Assembly: GCA_036265385.1 (NCBI GenBank)
Contig: DATAPD010000059.1
Coordinates: forward strand, 179,239-243,238
From: DATAPD01 sp036265385
Lineage (GTDB): Bacteria; Acidobacteriota; Terriglobia; Terriglobales; Acidobacteriaceae
Reading direction: 5' to 3'
Length of the DNA: 64,000 bases
Shown here: piece by piece, positions 57,480-64,000 of the stretch
How the letters are laid out: every line of letters begins with the position of its first letter
Position numbering within the stretch: the stretch's first letter is position 1
The notes under the pieces: generated by a model
Seen by the model: the letters and a program-made list of their open reading frames with translations, nothing else
Told to the model about the DNA's origin: nothing
The model's database searches: none
Made by a program: the position numbers and the translations under genes

Positions 57480-57902
57480 ATGGGTACCCGCCGCAAATCT
57501 CGCGAACTGGCGCTCCAGATGTTGTTTCAGGCCGACATGGGTAAACAGCCACCCTCTGATGTCCGGCGCACATTCTGGGCAGAGCGTGACAACGTGACTA
57601 CGGAAGTCCGCGGTTTCGCCGAAGACCTTTTCCGTGTAGCCATCGATCGTGCGGATTCCATCGACCAAATGATCGAGAAGCACGCGCAACACTGGCGCAT
57701 GGAGCGGATGGCTGCCGTCGACCGCAACGTTCTCCGAGGAGCCGTCGCGGAATTCCTCGGCTACCCCGAAACTCCCAAGGCGGTAGTCATCAACGAGGCA
57801 CTGGAAATCGCCCGCAAGTATTCGTCTCCAGAGTCCGTGACCTTCATCAACGGCGTGTTGGATAGCGTGGGGAAAGAGCTCGACCAGGCTTCGCACGCGT
57901 AG
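57480..57902 (+). CDS. nusB: Transcription antitermination protein NusB
   Basis: RNA-binding antitermination factor of 140 residues, acting with NusE/S10 on rRNA boxA. RRKSRELALQMLFQADMG is the classical start, WRMERMAAVDRNVLRGAVAEFL and VVINEALEIARKYSSPESVTFINGVLD the conserved C-terminal helices. The ATG at 57480 has no obvious ribosome site; the 44 bases before it contain a tandem of CTAGCTACTGACTAC-like words. Position behind ribH is common in bacteria. Confidence 0.94.
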   Translation: MGTRRKSRELALQMLFQADMGKQPPSDVRRTFWAERDNVTTEVRGFAEDLFRVAIDRADSIDQMIEKHAQHWRMERMAAVDRNVLRGAVAEFLGYPETPKAVVINEALEIARKYSSPESVTFINGVLDSVGKELDQASHA

Positions 57903-57948
57903 GGTCCGGCGCTAATCGAATAACCCAGTACAACCCTCATCGGTGCAG

Positions 57949-60210
57949 CTACGGTTTCACAGCGACCAAATCCGGCGTACAAAACAGCGTTTTGTTATCG
58001 ATGTTCGTGCAGAAGTTGTTATCGAACTGTACCTGTTGTACATCGCTTCCAATGTTCGTATCGAGAATATGCAGGGTCGGCACTGTACATTTTCCGGTTG
58101 TCGCGTCGAAATTCGAGCATTTCGTGGCTACAAAAAGACGAGTGCCATCCGTTGTCAGCGCCGCACTCAGCGGTACGCCATTGTCAACCAGCGGTATCGC
58201 GGAGGTCGTCTTCGCCGTGATGTCGAACACAAGGACACTGCTCAGTCCTTCAGCCACCACGTAAGCCTTGCTTCCATCGCTCGCCACCTGCATTGTGATC
58301 GGCGTGAAATTACCCTGTCCAAGGTTTGTAGACGAATCGAGACTCAGCGTCACCGATGGGAAAGTGCTCGCGCAATCGCCAACCGTACTGGTGTAAGAGA
58401 AAATATCAATCGAAGGAGGATCGAGTGCGATCAAATGGGTCGCATCCGGGATCGCTGTTAAGAAAAGCGGGACACCGGGAGTCGGAAACGAATCGAGAAC
58501 AGGACTCTCGTCTTTTTTGTTGCACGTTCTGACCGGAGTTATGTTGTTTGGCGATCCCGCCACCAAAGCAAAAGCGCCGTTTTGTGCGAATGTGACGTTA
58601 TCAGCCGTTGTCAGCGGCGCAAGCGAGAACGGCCCCTTCTGCGCATCGACGGTTGAGACAGCATACAGATTCGCCGCTGACCCCGAAGGACTCGAGACAA
58701 TGAATGTCTTCAATCCGTCGGGTGAGAACGCCGCTGCCGTTGCGTTCGGAATTTGCAACGTGATCGCGGTAGTGTTCGATTGATTAAAAATGAAAACACG
58801 GTTCGGAGTTGGCGTCGACAGTTGATCTCGACCAGCGACGACCACCCGAGTTCCATCGCGTGACACGGCCAGAACTGTGCCATTCACCCCAACAACCTGT
58901 GCGATGGAGCCACTCGTAGCCGCTGGATCGACAACCATCATCGCCAGCCTGCTGCCCACGTAAGCTCGTGCTCCGCCTGGGGCAAACAGAATTGAGTTGG
59001 GGGTATTTGGGAGGAAAATGCTCGAACCAATTTTCCCGTCCGACCCGTTGACTTGAGTCAGGATCGCCCCGCAATTTAGCCGGGGTAGCCCAGTGTCCGG
59101 GTCCACGCACTGTGTGCTCGTGACCCATGCTGTCGACGTAGCTGTTGTTTTTGGGGTCACGATCACACTGATCGGATCTGGCGGATACACCGGTTGGCTC
59201 GGGAACAACCCACTGTTGCATGCTGGCGGCGTACATGAAGCAATCACGCTAGCGCCCCCACCTGCGGTTCCGGTAATTGTCGCGGTGGTTTTGTCCTGCG
59301 TTCCTGTAGGCACGGTAACTGCCGCCGAGTTACTGCTGCTCCATGTGAGCGGAGGCTTCGTCAGTGTGTTCCCCAACTCATCTGTCACCGTCGCTTCAAT
59401 TGTTTTGGATGTCCCAGCTGCCAAGGTCAACGACATTGTGCCTTCATTTTGTACCGTGAGCACAATCGATCGCACGAAACATGTTCGGAATGGAATCGCA
59501 TTGCTGTTTACACCGCTCACGGAGGTGGAAATCTGGGTGAGCCCTGGGTTTACTGCCGTTGCTCTAGCTTGGTTCGATAATAAGTCCACACCATTTGTGG
59601 TCACCGTTGCGACAACAGCGTTCCCGGTATTCCACGTTAGTGGTCCCACCGTTGGCGATATGTCGACAAGATTCCCGCCCACATTTGCGAACACGGAAGC
59701 TTGATACGTCCAGGTTTGCTCCTGGGAGAAGCAAGATGTTGTCGGAGTGTCGATCGGACCGAGATCGATGTGATCGATATGTTGATGTACATAAACCGTA
59801 GTGGGCGGACTGCTGATTCCCGACACCACTGCGGTCACAACGCTGGTGCCTGCTGGCCCAGGTGTGCACACGATCGGGGAGGATAAGGAATCCCATTTCC
59901 CGGCACATGCCGCCCCAGAGTTCGCAATCGTTAGCACATCAGGATTGCTCGAGATGAAGGTGGTTGTGATTTTGGTGGTGATGACTTGACCGGCGGCATT
60001 CCGGGCCACGGCCGAAAAACTCAAAAGACTGCCAATGTCAATCGAAGAATGGTCAGTGGGTGTTAAAGACACACTGGCTGGAGTTGGTGGTGGTGGCGGA
60101 GTACTGCTGGAACTGCTGCTGCCGCATGCAGCCATAAAAATAAGAGATAAAAGGATTGCAGCAGTTTTGATCCAAGCGCAGTCCATAACCCAAGAACAGC
60201 AACGACCCAT
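57949..60210 (-). CDS. Secreted lipoprotein with Ig-like (Big_2) domains and beta-propeller
   Basis: Exported lipoprotein of 753 residues. GGAGG four bases before the ATG at 60210 decides the start. The signal ends in a lipobox (LIFMAAC), followed by a Ser run and a Pro-rich spacer. Residues ~45-370 hold two or three bacterial Ig-like domains (ASVSLTPTDHSSIDIGSLLS; LTWNTGNAVVATVTTNGVDL; LTWSSSNSAAVTVPTGT). Residues ~400-750 form a YncE-like beta-propeller (AYVGSRLAMMVVDP, TRVVVAGRD, AYVVAEGLSSVLVFDI, TRLFVATKC). Probably surface-attached; ligand unknown. Divergent from the str operon. Confidence 0.82.
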   Translation of the reverse strand: MGRCCSWVMDCAWIKTAAILLSLIFMAACGSSSSSSTPPPPPTPASVSLTPTDHSSIDIGSLLSFSAVARNAAGQVITTKITTTFISSNPDVLTIANSGAACAGKWDSLSSPIVCTPGPAGTSVVTAVVSGISSPPTTVYVHQHIDHIDLGPIDTPTTSCFSQEQTWTYQASVFANVGGNLVDISPTVGPLTWNTGNAVVATVTTNGVDLLSNQARATAVNPGLTQISTSVSGVNSNAIPFRTCFVRSIVLTVQNEGTMSLTLAAGTSKTIEATVTDELGNTLTKPPLTWSSSNSAAVTVPTGTQDKTTATITGTAGGGASVIASCTPPACNSGLFPSQPVYPPDPISVIVTPKTTATSTAWVTSTQCVDPDTGLPRLNCGAILTQVNGSDGKIGSSIFLPNTPNSILFAPGGARAYVGSRLAMMVVDPAATSGSIAQVVGVNGTVLAVSRDGTRVVVAGRDQLSTPTPNRVFIFNQSNTTAITLQIPNATAAAFSPDGLKTFIVSSPSGSAANLYAVSTVDAQKGPFSLAPLTTADNVTFAQNGAFALVAGSPNNITPVRTCNKKDESPVLDSFPTPGVPLFLTAIPDATHLIALDPPSIDIFSYTSTVGDCASTFPSVTLSLDSSTNLGQGNFTPITMQVASDGSKAYVVAEGLSSVLVFDITAKTTSAIPLVDNGVPLSAALTTDGTRLFVATKCSNFDATTGKCTVPTLHILDTNIGSDVQQVQFDNNFCTNIDNKTLFCTPDLVAVKP

Positions 60211-60335
60211 GCATCCTCCCCGCGCCCGAAGTCCTCATGCGCGAGCCTGTATGTTCTGGAAAACCTTCAGTGTAAGAGGTGCCACCGGCTTTCGGCAAGC
60301 AAGGCCGGCACTTCCACCCTACTCAGATGCAGGCG

Positions 60336-60365
60336 TTGACGATTTTTAACTCCAGTTGCTATATT
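60336..60365 (+). promoter_or_regulatory. Strong promoter upstream of the str operon
   Basis: TTGACG (60336-60341), 18-base spacer and TATATT (60360-60365) on the plus strand, with TATAA partly overlapping. It would start transcription near 60372, some 430 bases before rpsL. No other good promoter was seen closer to rpsL. Confidence 0.6.
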
Positions 60366-60798
60366 TATAAGGTTCCGCGAGTAAAGTCTGGCTTGCCTGT
60401 ACGTGGTGGGTTCAGTATGTCTGCACTCAGACGCTGAAGCTTCCCACCAAGAAGTTGGCTGAGCTCTGAAAGATTCACGTGCTCAGGCCGAATGAACAGC
60501 CTGAGGACGCCCTCGCTGAAAAGCTCTGCGAACACCTTCCCGCCCTTGAGCAACACTCGGGAAGCTATGCCGAGCAAACGCTGACGAAACGGAGCATCTC
60601 CTCCACGGCCTGATGCCACCGTCGCTAGCTTCAGTCTTGAACGGGAAATCAAATTTTCTCCTGCATTTTTGTGCTGGAGAAGTATGACTGGATGATCCCA
60701 GTCAGCCTCCCAGATGGGAAACAGCAAAGATTCGGCGCTGGAGCGTGCCGCATGCTCCTCACGCCTGCTGGCATTTTGCGGCTAAGGAGTGAGCGAGA
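60366..60798 (+). other. Structured leader of the str operon (or separate small RNA)
   Basis: About 430 bases without a supported gene. It contains a long nested hairpin at 60404-60449 (TGGTGGG/CCCACCA outer, TTCAG/CTGAA middle, GTCTG/CAGAC inner around a four-base loop), a 7-bp perfect stem CTCAGGC/GCCTGAG at 60482-60505, and a 6-bp stem GACTGG/CCAGTC at 60686-60703. The region may be a 5' untranslated regulator of ribosomal protein synthesis. A minus-strand frame of 120 residues (60365-60727, TTG start) covers the same DNA and is not convincing. The gap at 60211-60335 before the promoter shows nothing further. Confidence 0.5.
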
Positions 60799-61176
60799 GT
60801 GCCCACATTCAATCAATTGGTGCGAAGTGGACGGACCAGGCCCCGCTACAAGACGGCGAGTCCCGCCTTGCAGGCGTGTCCGCAAAAGCGCGGCGTCTGT
60901 ACCCGTGTGTACACGCAAACGCCTAAGAAGCCGAACTCGGCTCTGCGTAAGGTGGCTCGCGTGCGCCTGACAAATGGGATCGAAGTCACGACTTACATTC
61001 CGGGTGTCGGCCACAACTTGCAGGAGCACTCGATCGTGCTCATTCGCGGCGGCCGCGTGAAGGATCTTCCGGGTGTGCGGTATCACGTGATTCGCGGAAC
61101 GCTCGATGCGACCGGGGTTGCAAATCGTATGCAGGGACGTTCCAAGTACGGCGCCAAGCGCCCCAAGAAGGGTTAA
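60799..61176 (+). CDS. rpsL: Ribosomal protein S12
   Basis: Decoding-centre protein of the 30S subunit, 125 residues, GTG start. PTFNQLVRSGR is the family start; TPKKPNSALRKVARV holds the Lys that changes in streptomycin resistance and GRVKDLPGVRYHVIRG the second such site, both wild-type. GRSKYGAKRPKKG is the normal basic end. First gene of the str operon, 11 bases before rpsG. Confidence 0.98.
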   Translation: MPTFNQLVRSGRTRPRYKTASPALQACPQKRGVCTRVYTQTPKKPNSALRKVARVRLTNGIEVTTYIPGVGHNLQEHSIVLIRGGRVKDLPGVRYHVIRGTLDATGVANRMQGRSKYGAKRPKKG

Positions 61177-61187
61177 GAGGCTGAGCG

Positions 61188-61658
61188 ATGCCAAGAAAAG
61201 GACATATTGGAAAGCGGACCGTAGCGGCCGATGGCGTGTACGGATCCGACCTCGTCACCAAATTTGTGAATTCGCTGATGTGGCAGGGCAAGAAGTCCAC
61301 CGCTGAGGGAATTTTCTATGAAGCGATGACCAAGCTTCAGGAGAAGGGCGGCGACGAGGCGTTGAAATTATTCAAGAAGGCTGTCGAGAACGCGAAGCCG
61401 CTGCTTGAGGTAAAAACACGTCGCGTTGGTGGCGCGAACTACCAGGTGCCGGTTGAGGTGAATGCGGATCGTCGTACGTCGCTCGCGATTCGTTGGATCA
61501 TCACGTATGCCCGCGGTCGCGGTGAAAAAGGCATGGTCGATAAGCTCACGAACGAGTTGCTCGATGCGGCCAACGGCAAAGGTGCCGCGATCAAGAAAAA
61601 AGAAGATGTGCACCGCATGGCGGAAGCTAATAAGGCGTTTGCACATTATCGCTGGTAA
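61188..61658 (+). CDS. rpsG: Ribosomal protein S7
   Basis: Assembly protein of the 30S head, 156 residues, the usual length. MPRKGHIGKRTVAADGVYGS opens it; FVNSLMWQGKKSTAEGIFYEA, GGANYQVPVEV and HRMAEANKAFAHYRW are hallmark stretches. GAGG precedes the ATG. In E. coli S7 represses the str operon by binding its mRNA; no such site was checked here. Confidence 0.98.
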   Translation: MPRKGHIGKRTVAADGVYGSDLVTKFVNSLMWQGKKSTAEGIFYEAMTKLQEKGGDEALKLFKKAVENAKPLLEVKTRRVGGANYQVPVEVNADRRTSLAIRWIITYARGRGEKGMVDKLTNELLDAANGKGAAIKKKEDVHRMAEANKAFAHYRW

Positions 61659-61690
61659 CGAATTAGGAGCCCAGAGAGGAACGCAAGGAA

Positions 61691-63784
61691 GTGCCCAGAA
61701 CAGTCCCATTAGAGCGGTGCAGAAACATCGGCATCATGGCGCATATCGACGCCGGCAAGACCACTACGACCGAACGCATCCTGTTCTATACCGGCAGGAC
61801 TCATCGCATCGGAGAGGTCCACGAAGGCACAGCCACGATGGACTGGATGGAACAGGAACAGGAACGCGGCATCACGATTACGTCCGCGGCCACGACCTGT
61901 ACATGGCGCGATATCCGCATCAACATCATCGATACTCCCGGCCACGTCGATTTCACGGCCGAGGTCGAGCGCTCACTCCGCGTTCTTGACGGCGCAGTCG
62001 CTGTATTTGACGCTGTTCACGGTGTTCAGCCGCAGTCGGAAAAAGTCTGGCGCCAAGCGGACAAGTACGGCGTCCCGCGAATTTGCTTCATTAACAAGAT
62101 CGACAAGATGGGTGCTGATTTCGAGCACGCCGTCGATACCATTCGCAAGCGCCTCAACGCACGCCCCGTCGCAATTCAAATCCCCATCGGACAAGAAGCA
62201 AAGTTCATTGGTGTCATTGATCTGATTGAAATGAAGGCGATCGTCTGGAAAGACGAGACTATGGGGGCGGAATACGAAACCGAAGAAATTCCTGCCGACC
62301 TGAAGAAGAAAGCCGAAGCGTTCCATACGCAGCTCGTCGAGACTGTTGCTGAAAACGATGACGAGATTCTCCACAAATTCCTGGAAGGCGAAAATATCAC
62401 TGCCGATGAACTGCGCTCTTCGCTGCGCAAGTCAACCATCGGATTGAAGTTGTTCCCCGTGGTTGTTGGAACAGCTTTCAAGAACAAAGGCGTGCAGCCG
62501 TTGCTCGACGCGGTTGTTGATTATCTGCCCTCCCCTCTTGATGCTCCCGAAACGCATGGCATCAACCCTGACAATGGTCAGCCGGTCACGCGAAAAGCTT
62601 CCGACAAAGAGCCCTTCTCAGCGCTTGCGTTCAAGATCATGGCTGATCCGTTCGTCGGTCAGCTGACGTTTATTCGTGTTTACTCCGGGCAACTGAAGTC
62701 TGGCGAATCGGTATTGAACTCGCGTACGCAGAAGACAGAGCGCATTGGCCGACTGCTGAAAATGCATGCCAACAAGCGCGAGGATATTCAAGAGATTCTG
62801 GCGGGTGACATCTGTGCCGTCGTCGGTCTGAAGAATGTTGGTACGGGCGACACGATCTGCGACGAGAAGCACCCAATCACGCTCGAGTCCATCGAATTCG
62901 CGGTTCCGGTAATCTCCGTGGCCGTCGAGCCGAAAACCAAGGCTGATCAGGAAAAGATGGGTATGGCGCTCGCCAAGCTAGCCCAGGAAGATCCTACCTT
63001 CAAGGTTCACACTGATCCAGACAGCGGACAAACCATCATCAGCGGTATGGGCGAGTTGCACCTTGAAATCATTGTCGACCGCATGATGCGCGAGTACAAA
63101 GTTGAGGCCAATGTCGGCAAGCCGCAGGTTGCCTATCGCGAGACGATCCGCAAGCACTCGGAAGCCGAAGGCAAGTACATTCGCCAGACTGGTGGTCGCG
63201 GTCAATATGGACACGCCAAGATCCGTCTCGAGCCAAACGAGCCGGGTAAGGGCTACGAGTTCATCAACGAAATCGTGGGCGGCACCGTTCCAAAGGAATA
63301 CATCAAGCCAATCGACCAGGGCATGCAGGAAGCCATGGAAGGCGGCGTGTTGGCCGGCTATCCGATGGTCGACGTGAAAGCGACGCTCTACGACGGCAGC
63401 TATCACGATGTTGACTCGAACGAAATGGCATTCAAGATTGCCGGATCGATGGCTTTCAAAGAAGCAGCTCGCAGAGCGAGTCCTGTCATTCTCGAGCCGG
63501 TGATGGCGGTAGAAGTAGTTACGCCAGAAGACTTCGCTGGAACGATCATGGGCGACCTGAGTTCGCGTCGCGGACGGATCGAAGGCATGGAGCATCGCGC
63601 CGGTTCGCAGGTGATCAAGGCCATCGTTCCCCTGGCGGAGATGTTCGGATATGCGACCCACATGCGTTCGTCGACGCAGGGCCGTGCCGAGTACTCGATG
63701 CATTTTGCAAGGTACGAAGAAGCCCCGAGGTCAGTGGCGGAAGAAATCATCGCCAAGACCCAGGGGAAGACGACAACGAAATAG
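61691..63784 (+). CDS. fusA: Elongation factor G
   Basis: Translocation GTPase of 697 residues. G1 AHIDAGKTTTTERIL, effector region EQERGITITSAAT, G3 DTPGHVDFTAEVERSL, G4 INKIDKMGADF; domain IV has GGRGQYGHAKIRLEP and domain V GSMAFKEAARRASPVILEP. The start is a GTG after AAGGA, 32 bases past rpsG. Full length without insertions. Confidence 0.98.
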   Translation: MPRTVPLERCRNIGIMAHIDAGKTTTTERILFYTGRTHRIGEVHEGTATMDWMEQEQERGITITSAATTCTWRDIRINIIDTPGHVDFTAEVERSLRVLDGAVAVFDAVHGVQPQSEKVWRQADKYGVPRICFINKIDKMGADFEHAVDTIRKRLNARPVAIQIPIGQEAKFIGVIDLIEMKAIVWKDETMGAEYETEEIPADLKKKAEAFHTQLVETVAENDDEILHKFLEGENITADELRSSLRKSTIGLKLFPVVVGTAFKNKGVQPLLDAVVDYLPSPLDAPETHGINPDNGQPVTRKASDKEPFSALAFKIMADPFVGQLTFIRVYSGQLKSGESVLNSRTQKTERIGRLLKMHANKREDIQEILAGDICAVVGLKNVGTGDTICDEKHPITLESIEFAVPVISVAVEPKTKADQEKMGMALAKLAQEDPTFKVHTDPDSGQTIISGMGELHLEIIVDRMMREYKVEANVGKPQVAYRETIRKHSEAEGKYIRQTGGRGQYGHAKIRLEPNEPGKGYEFINEIVGGTVPKEYIKPIDQGMQEAMEGGVLAGYPMVDVKATLYDGSYHDVDSNEMAFKIAGSMAFKEAARRASPVILEPVMAVEVVTPEDFAGTIMGDLSSRRGRIEGMEHRAGSQVIKAIVPLAEMFGYATHMRSSTQGRAEYSMHFARYEEAPRSVAEEIIAKTQGKTTTK

Positions 63785-63832
63785 TTGCTAGTGCCTGGTC
63801 GCTGGTAACTGGCACACGGAGCTGAGAGAGAA

Positions 63833-64000
63833 ATGGCGAAGGAAAAATTTGAACGGAATAAGCCGCACTGCAATGTAGGGACGATTGGTCACATTGACCA
63901 TGGGAAGACGACGTTGACGGCGGCGATCACGAAGGTGTTGTCCAAGCACAACCCGAAGATCCAGTTCCGAAGTTTTGATTCGATCGATAACGCGCCGGAA
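63833..64000 (+). CDS. tuf: Elongation factor Tu, N-terminal part (partial)
   Basis: First 56 codons of EF-Tu, cut by the window end. MAKEKFERNKPHCNVGTIGH leads into the P-loop (DHGKTTLTAAIT). The stretch after it (LSKHNPKIQFRSFDSIDNAP) is typical of the family. GAGAGAG precedes the ATG. The 48 bases between fusA and tuf contain a TAGTTGCTAGTGCCTGGT repeat-like piece. Confidence 0.97.
   Translation, partial: MAKEKFERNKPHCNVGTIGHIDHGKTTLTAAITKVLSKHNPKIQFRSFDSIDNAPE

Noticed and set aside
58000..59990. Long plus-strand frames opposite the Ig-like lipoprotein
   Set aside because: They are antisense shadows; the minus-strand protein has signal, lipobox and clear domain repeats.
60380..60400. 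GAGTAAAGTCTGG resembling the GAGGAAAGTCC core of RNase P RNA
   Set aside because: Only a partial match; the partner core region and the expected P4 pairing were not found.
60365..60727. Minus-strand frame of 120 residues in the leader of the str operon
   Set aside because: It begins with TTG without a ribosome site, has no family I recognise, and covers DNA with long perfect hairpins behind a plus-strand promoter. I treat it as non-coding, though the residue composition is not absurd.

Overview
The window looks like a chromosomal segment of an acidobacterium (Acidobacteriota, Terriglobia/Koribacter-like). This rests on gene content, not on a database search: very large Oar-type TonB-dependent receptors with an N-terminal carboxypeptidase-regulatory fold, a CRTAC1/ASPIC-UnbV protein, a stressosome module followed by hybrid kinases, GAF-HlyD and M50-HlyD fusion proteins, Big_2/beta-propeller lipoproteins, and a str operon (rpsL-rpsG-fusA-tuf) at the right end. 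I saw no rRNA, tRNA, CRISPR array, insertion sequence or phage gene.

Layout. 0-11.5 kb is metabolism: the end of a TonB receptor, an APC permease and FAD amine oxidase pair, an AraC regulator, a CHASE3 protein that looks like a histidine kinase without its catalytic parts, mannonate dehydratase behind a secreted glycosidase-like protein, and a polysaccharide deacetylase. 10.8-18.3 kb is a GntR regulator divergent from a complete TonB receptor, with the same perfect palindrome placed over both promoters, followed by a TPR protein and a Tat-exported CRTAC1 protein. 18.2-28.3 kb holds a glucokinase with a changed glucose-binding motif, a DksA-finger/SpoIIE phosphatase fusion, a hydrolase, and an RND-MFP-OMF efflux operon facing its TetR regulator.

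28.5-42.8 kb is the most interesting part. A stressosome operon (RsbR, RsbS, RsbT, a GHKL-RsbX fusion) runs without gaps into two hybrid kinase/receiver proteins that carry no DNA-binding domain. Next comes a sigma-54 enhancer-binding protein with a degenerate receiver. A perfect 15-bp inverted repeat sits at its stop codon, and about 140 bp further on is a consensus-perfect sigma-54 promoter (TGGCACG-N4-TTGCT). That promoter faces a 94-residue Ala/Lys/Val protein made of 10-residue repeats. Converging on this gene is a translationally coupled operon of three HlyD-type adaptor proteins: a triple-GAF/TM/HlyD protein, an adaptor lipoprotein, and a PqqD-like/M50 protease/HlyD fusion. I read this as a candidate undescribed stress-responsive system for making, processing or exporting a repeat peptide. 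The promoter, repeats and domains can be seen; the functional link is inference.

43.4-50.9 kb is an MdtABC-like efflux operon. 50.9-53.5 kb is zwf plus a second glucokinase, the start of glucose-6-phosphate metabolism. 53.6-56.7 kb is a thiolase / 3-hydroxyacyl-CoA dehydrogenase / enoyl-CoA hydratase set. ribH and nusB follow. A large secreted lipoprotein on the minus strand is divergent from the str operon, which seems to have a roughly 430-nt structured leader.
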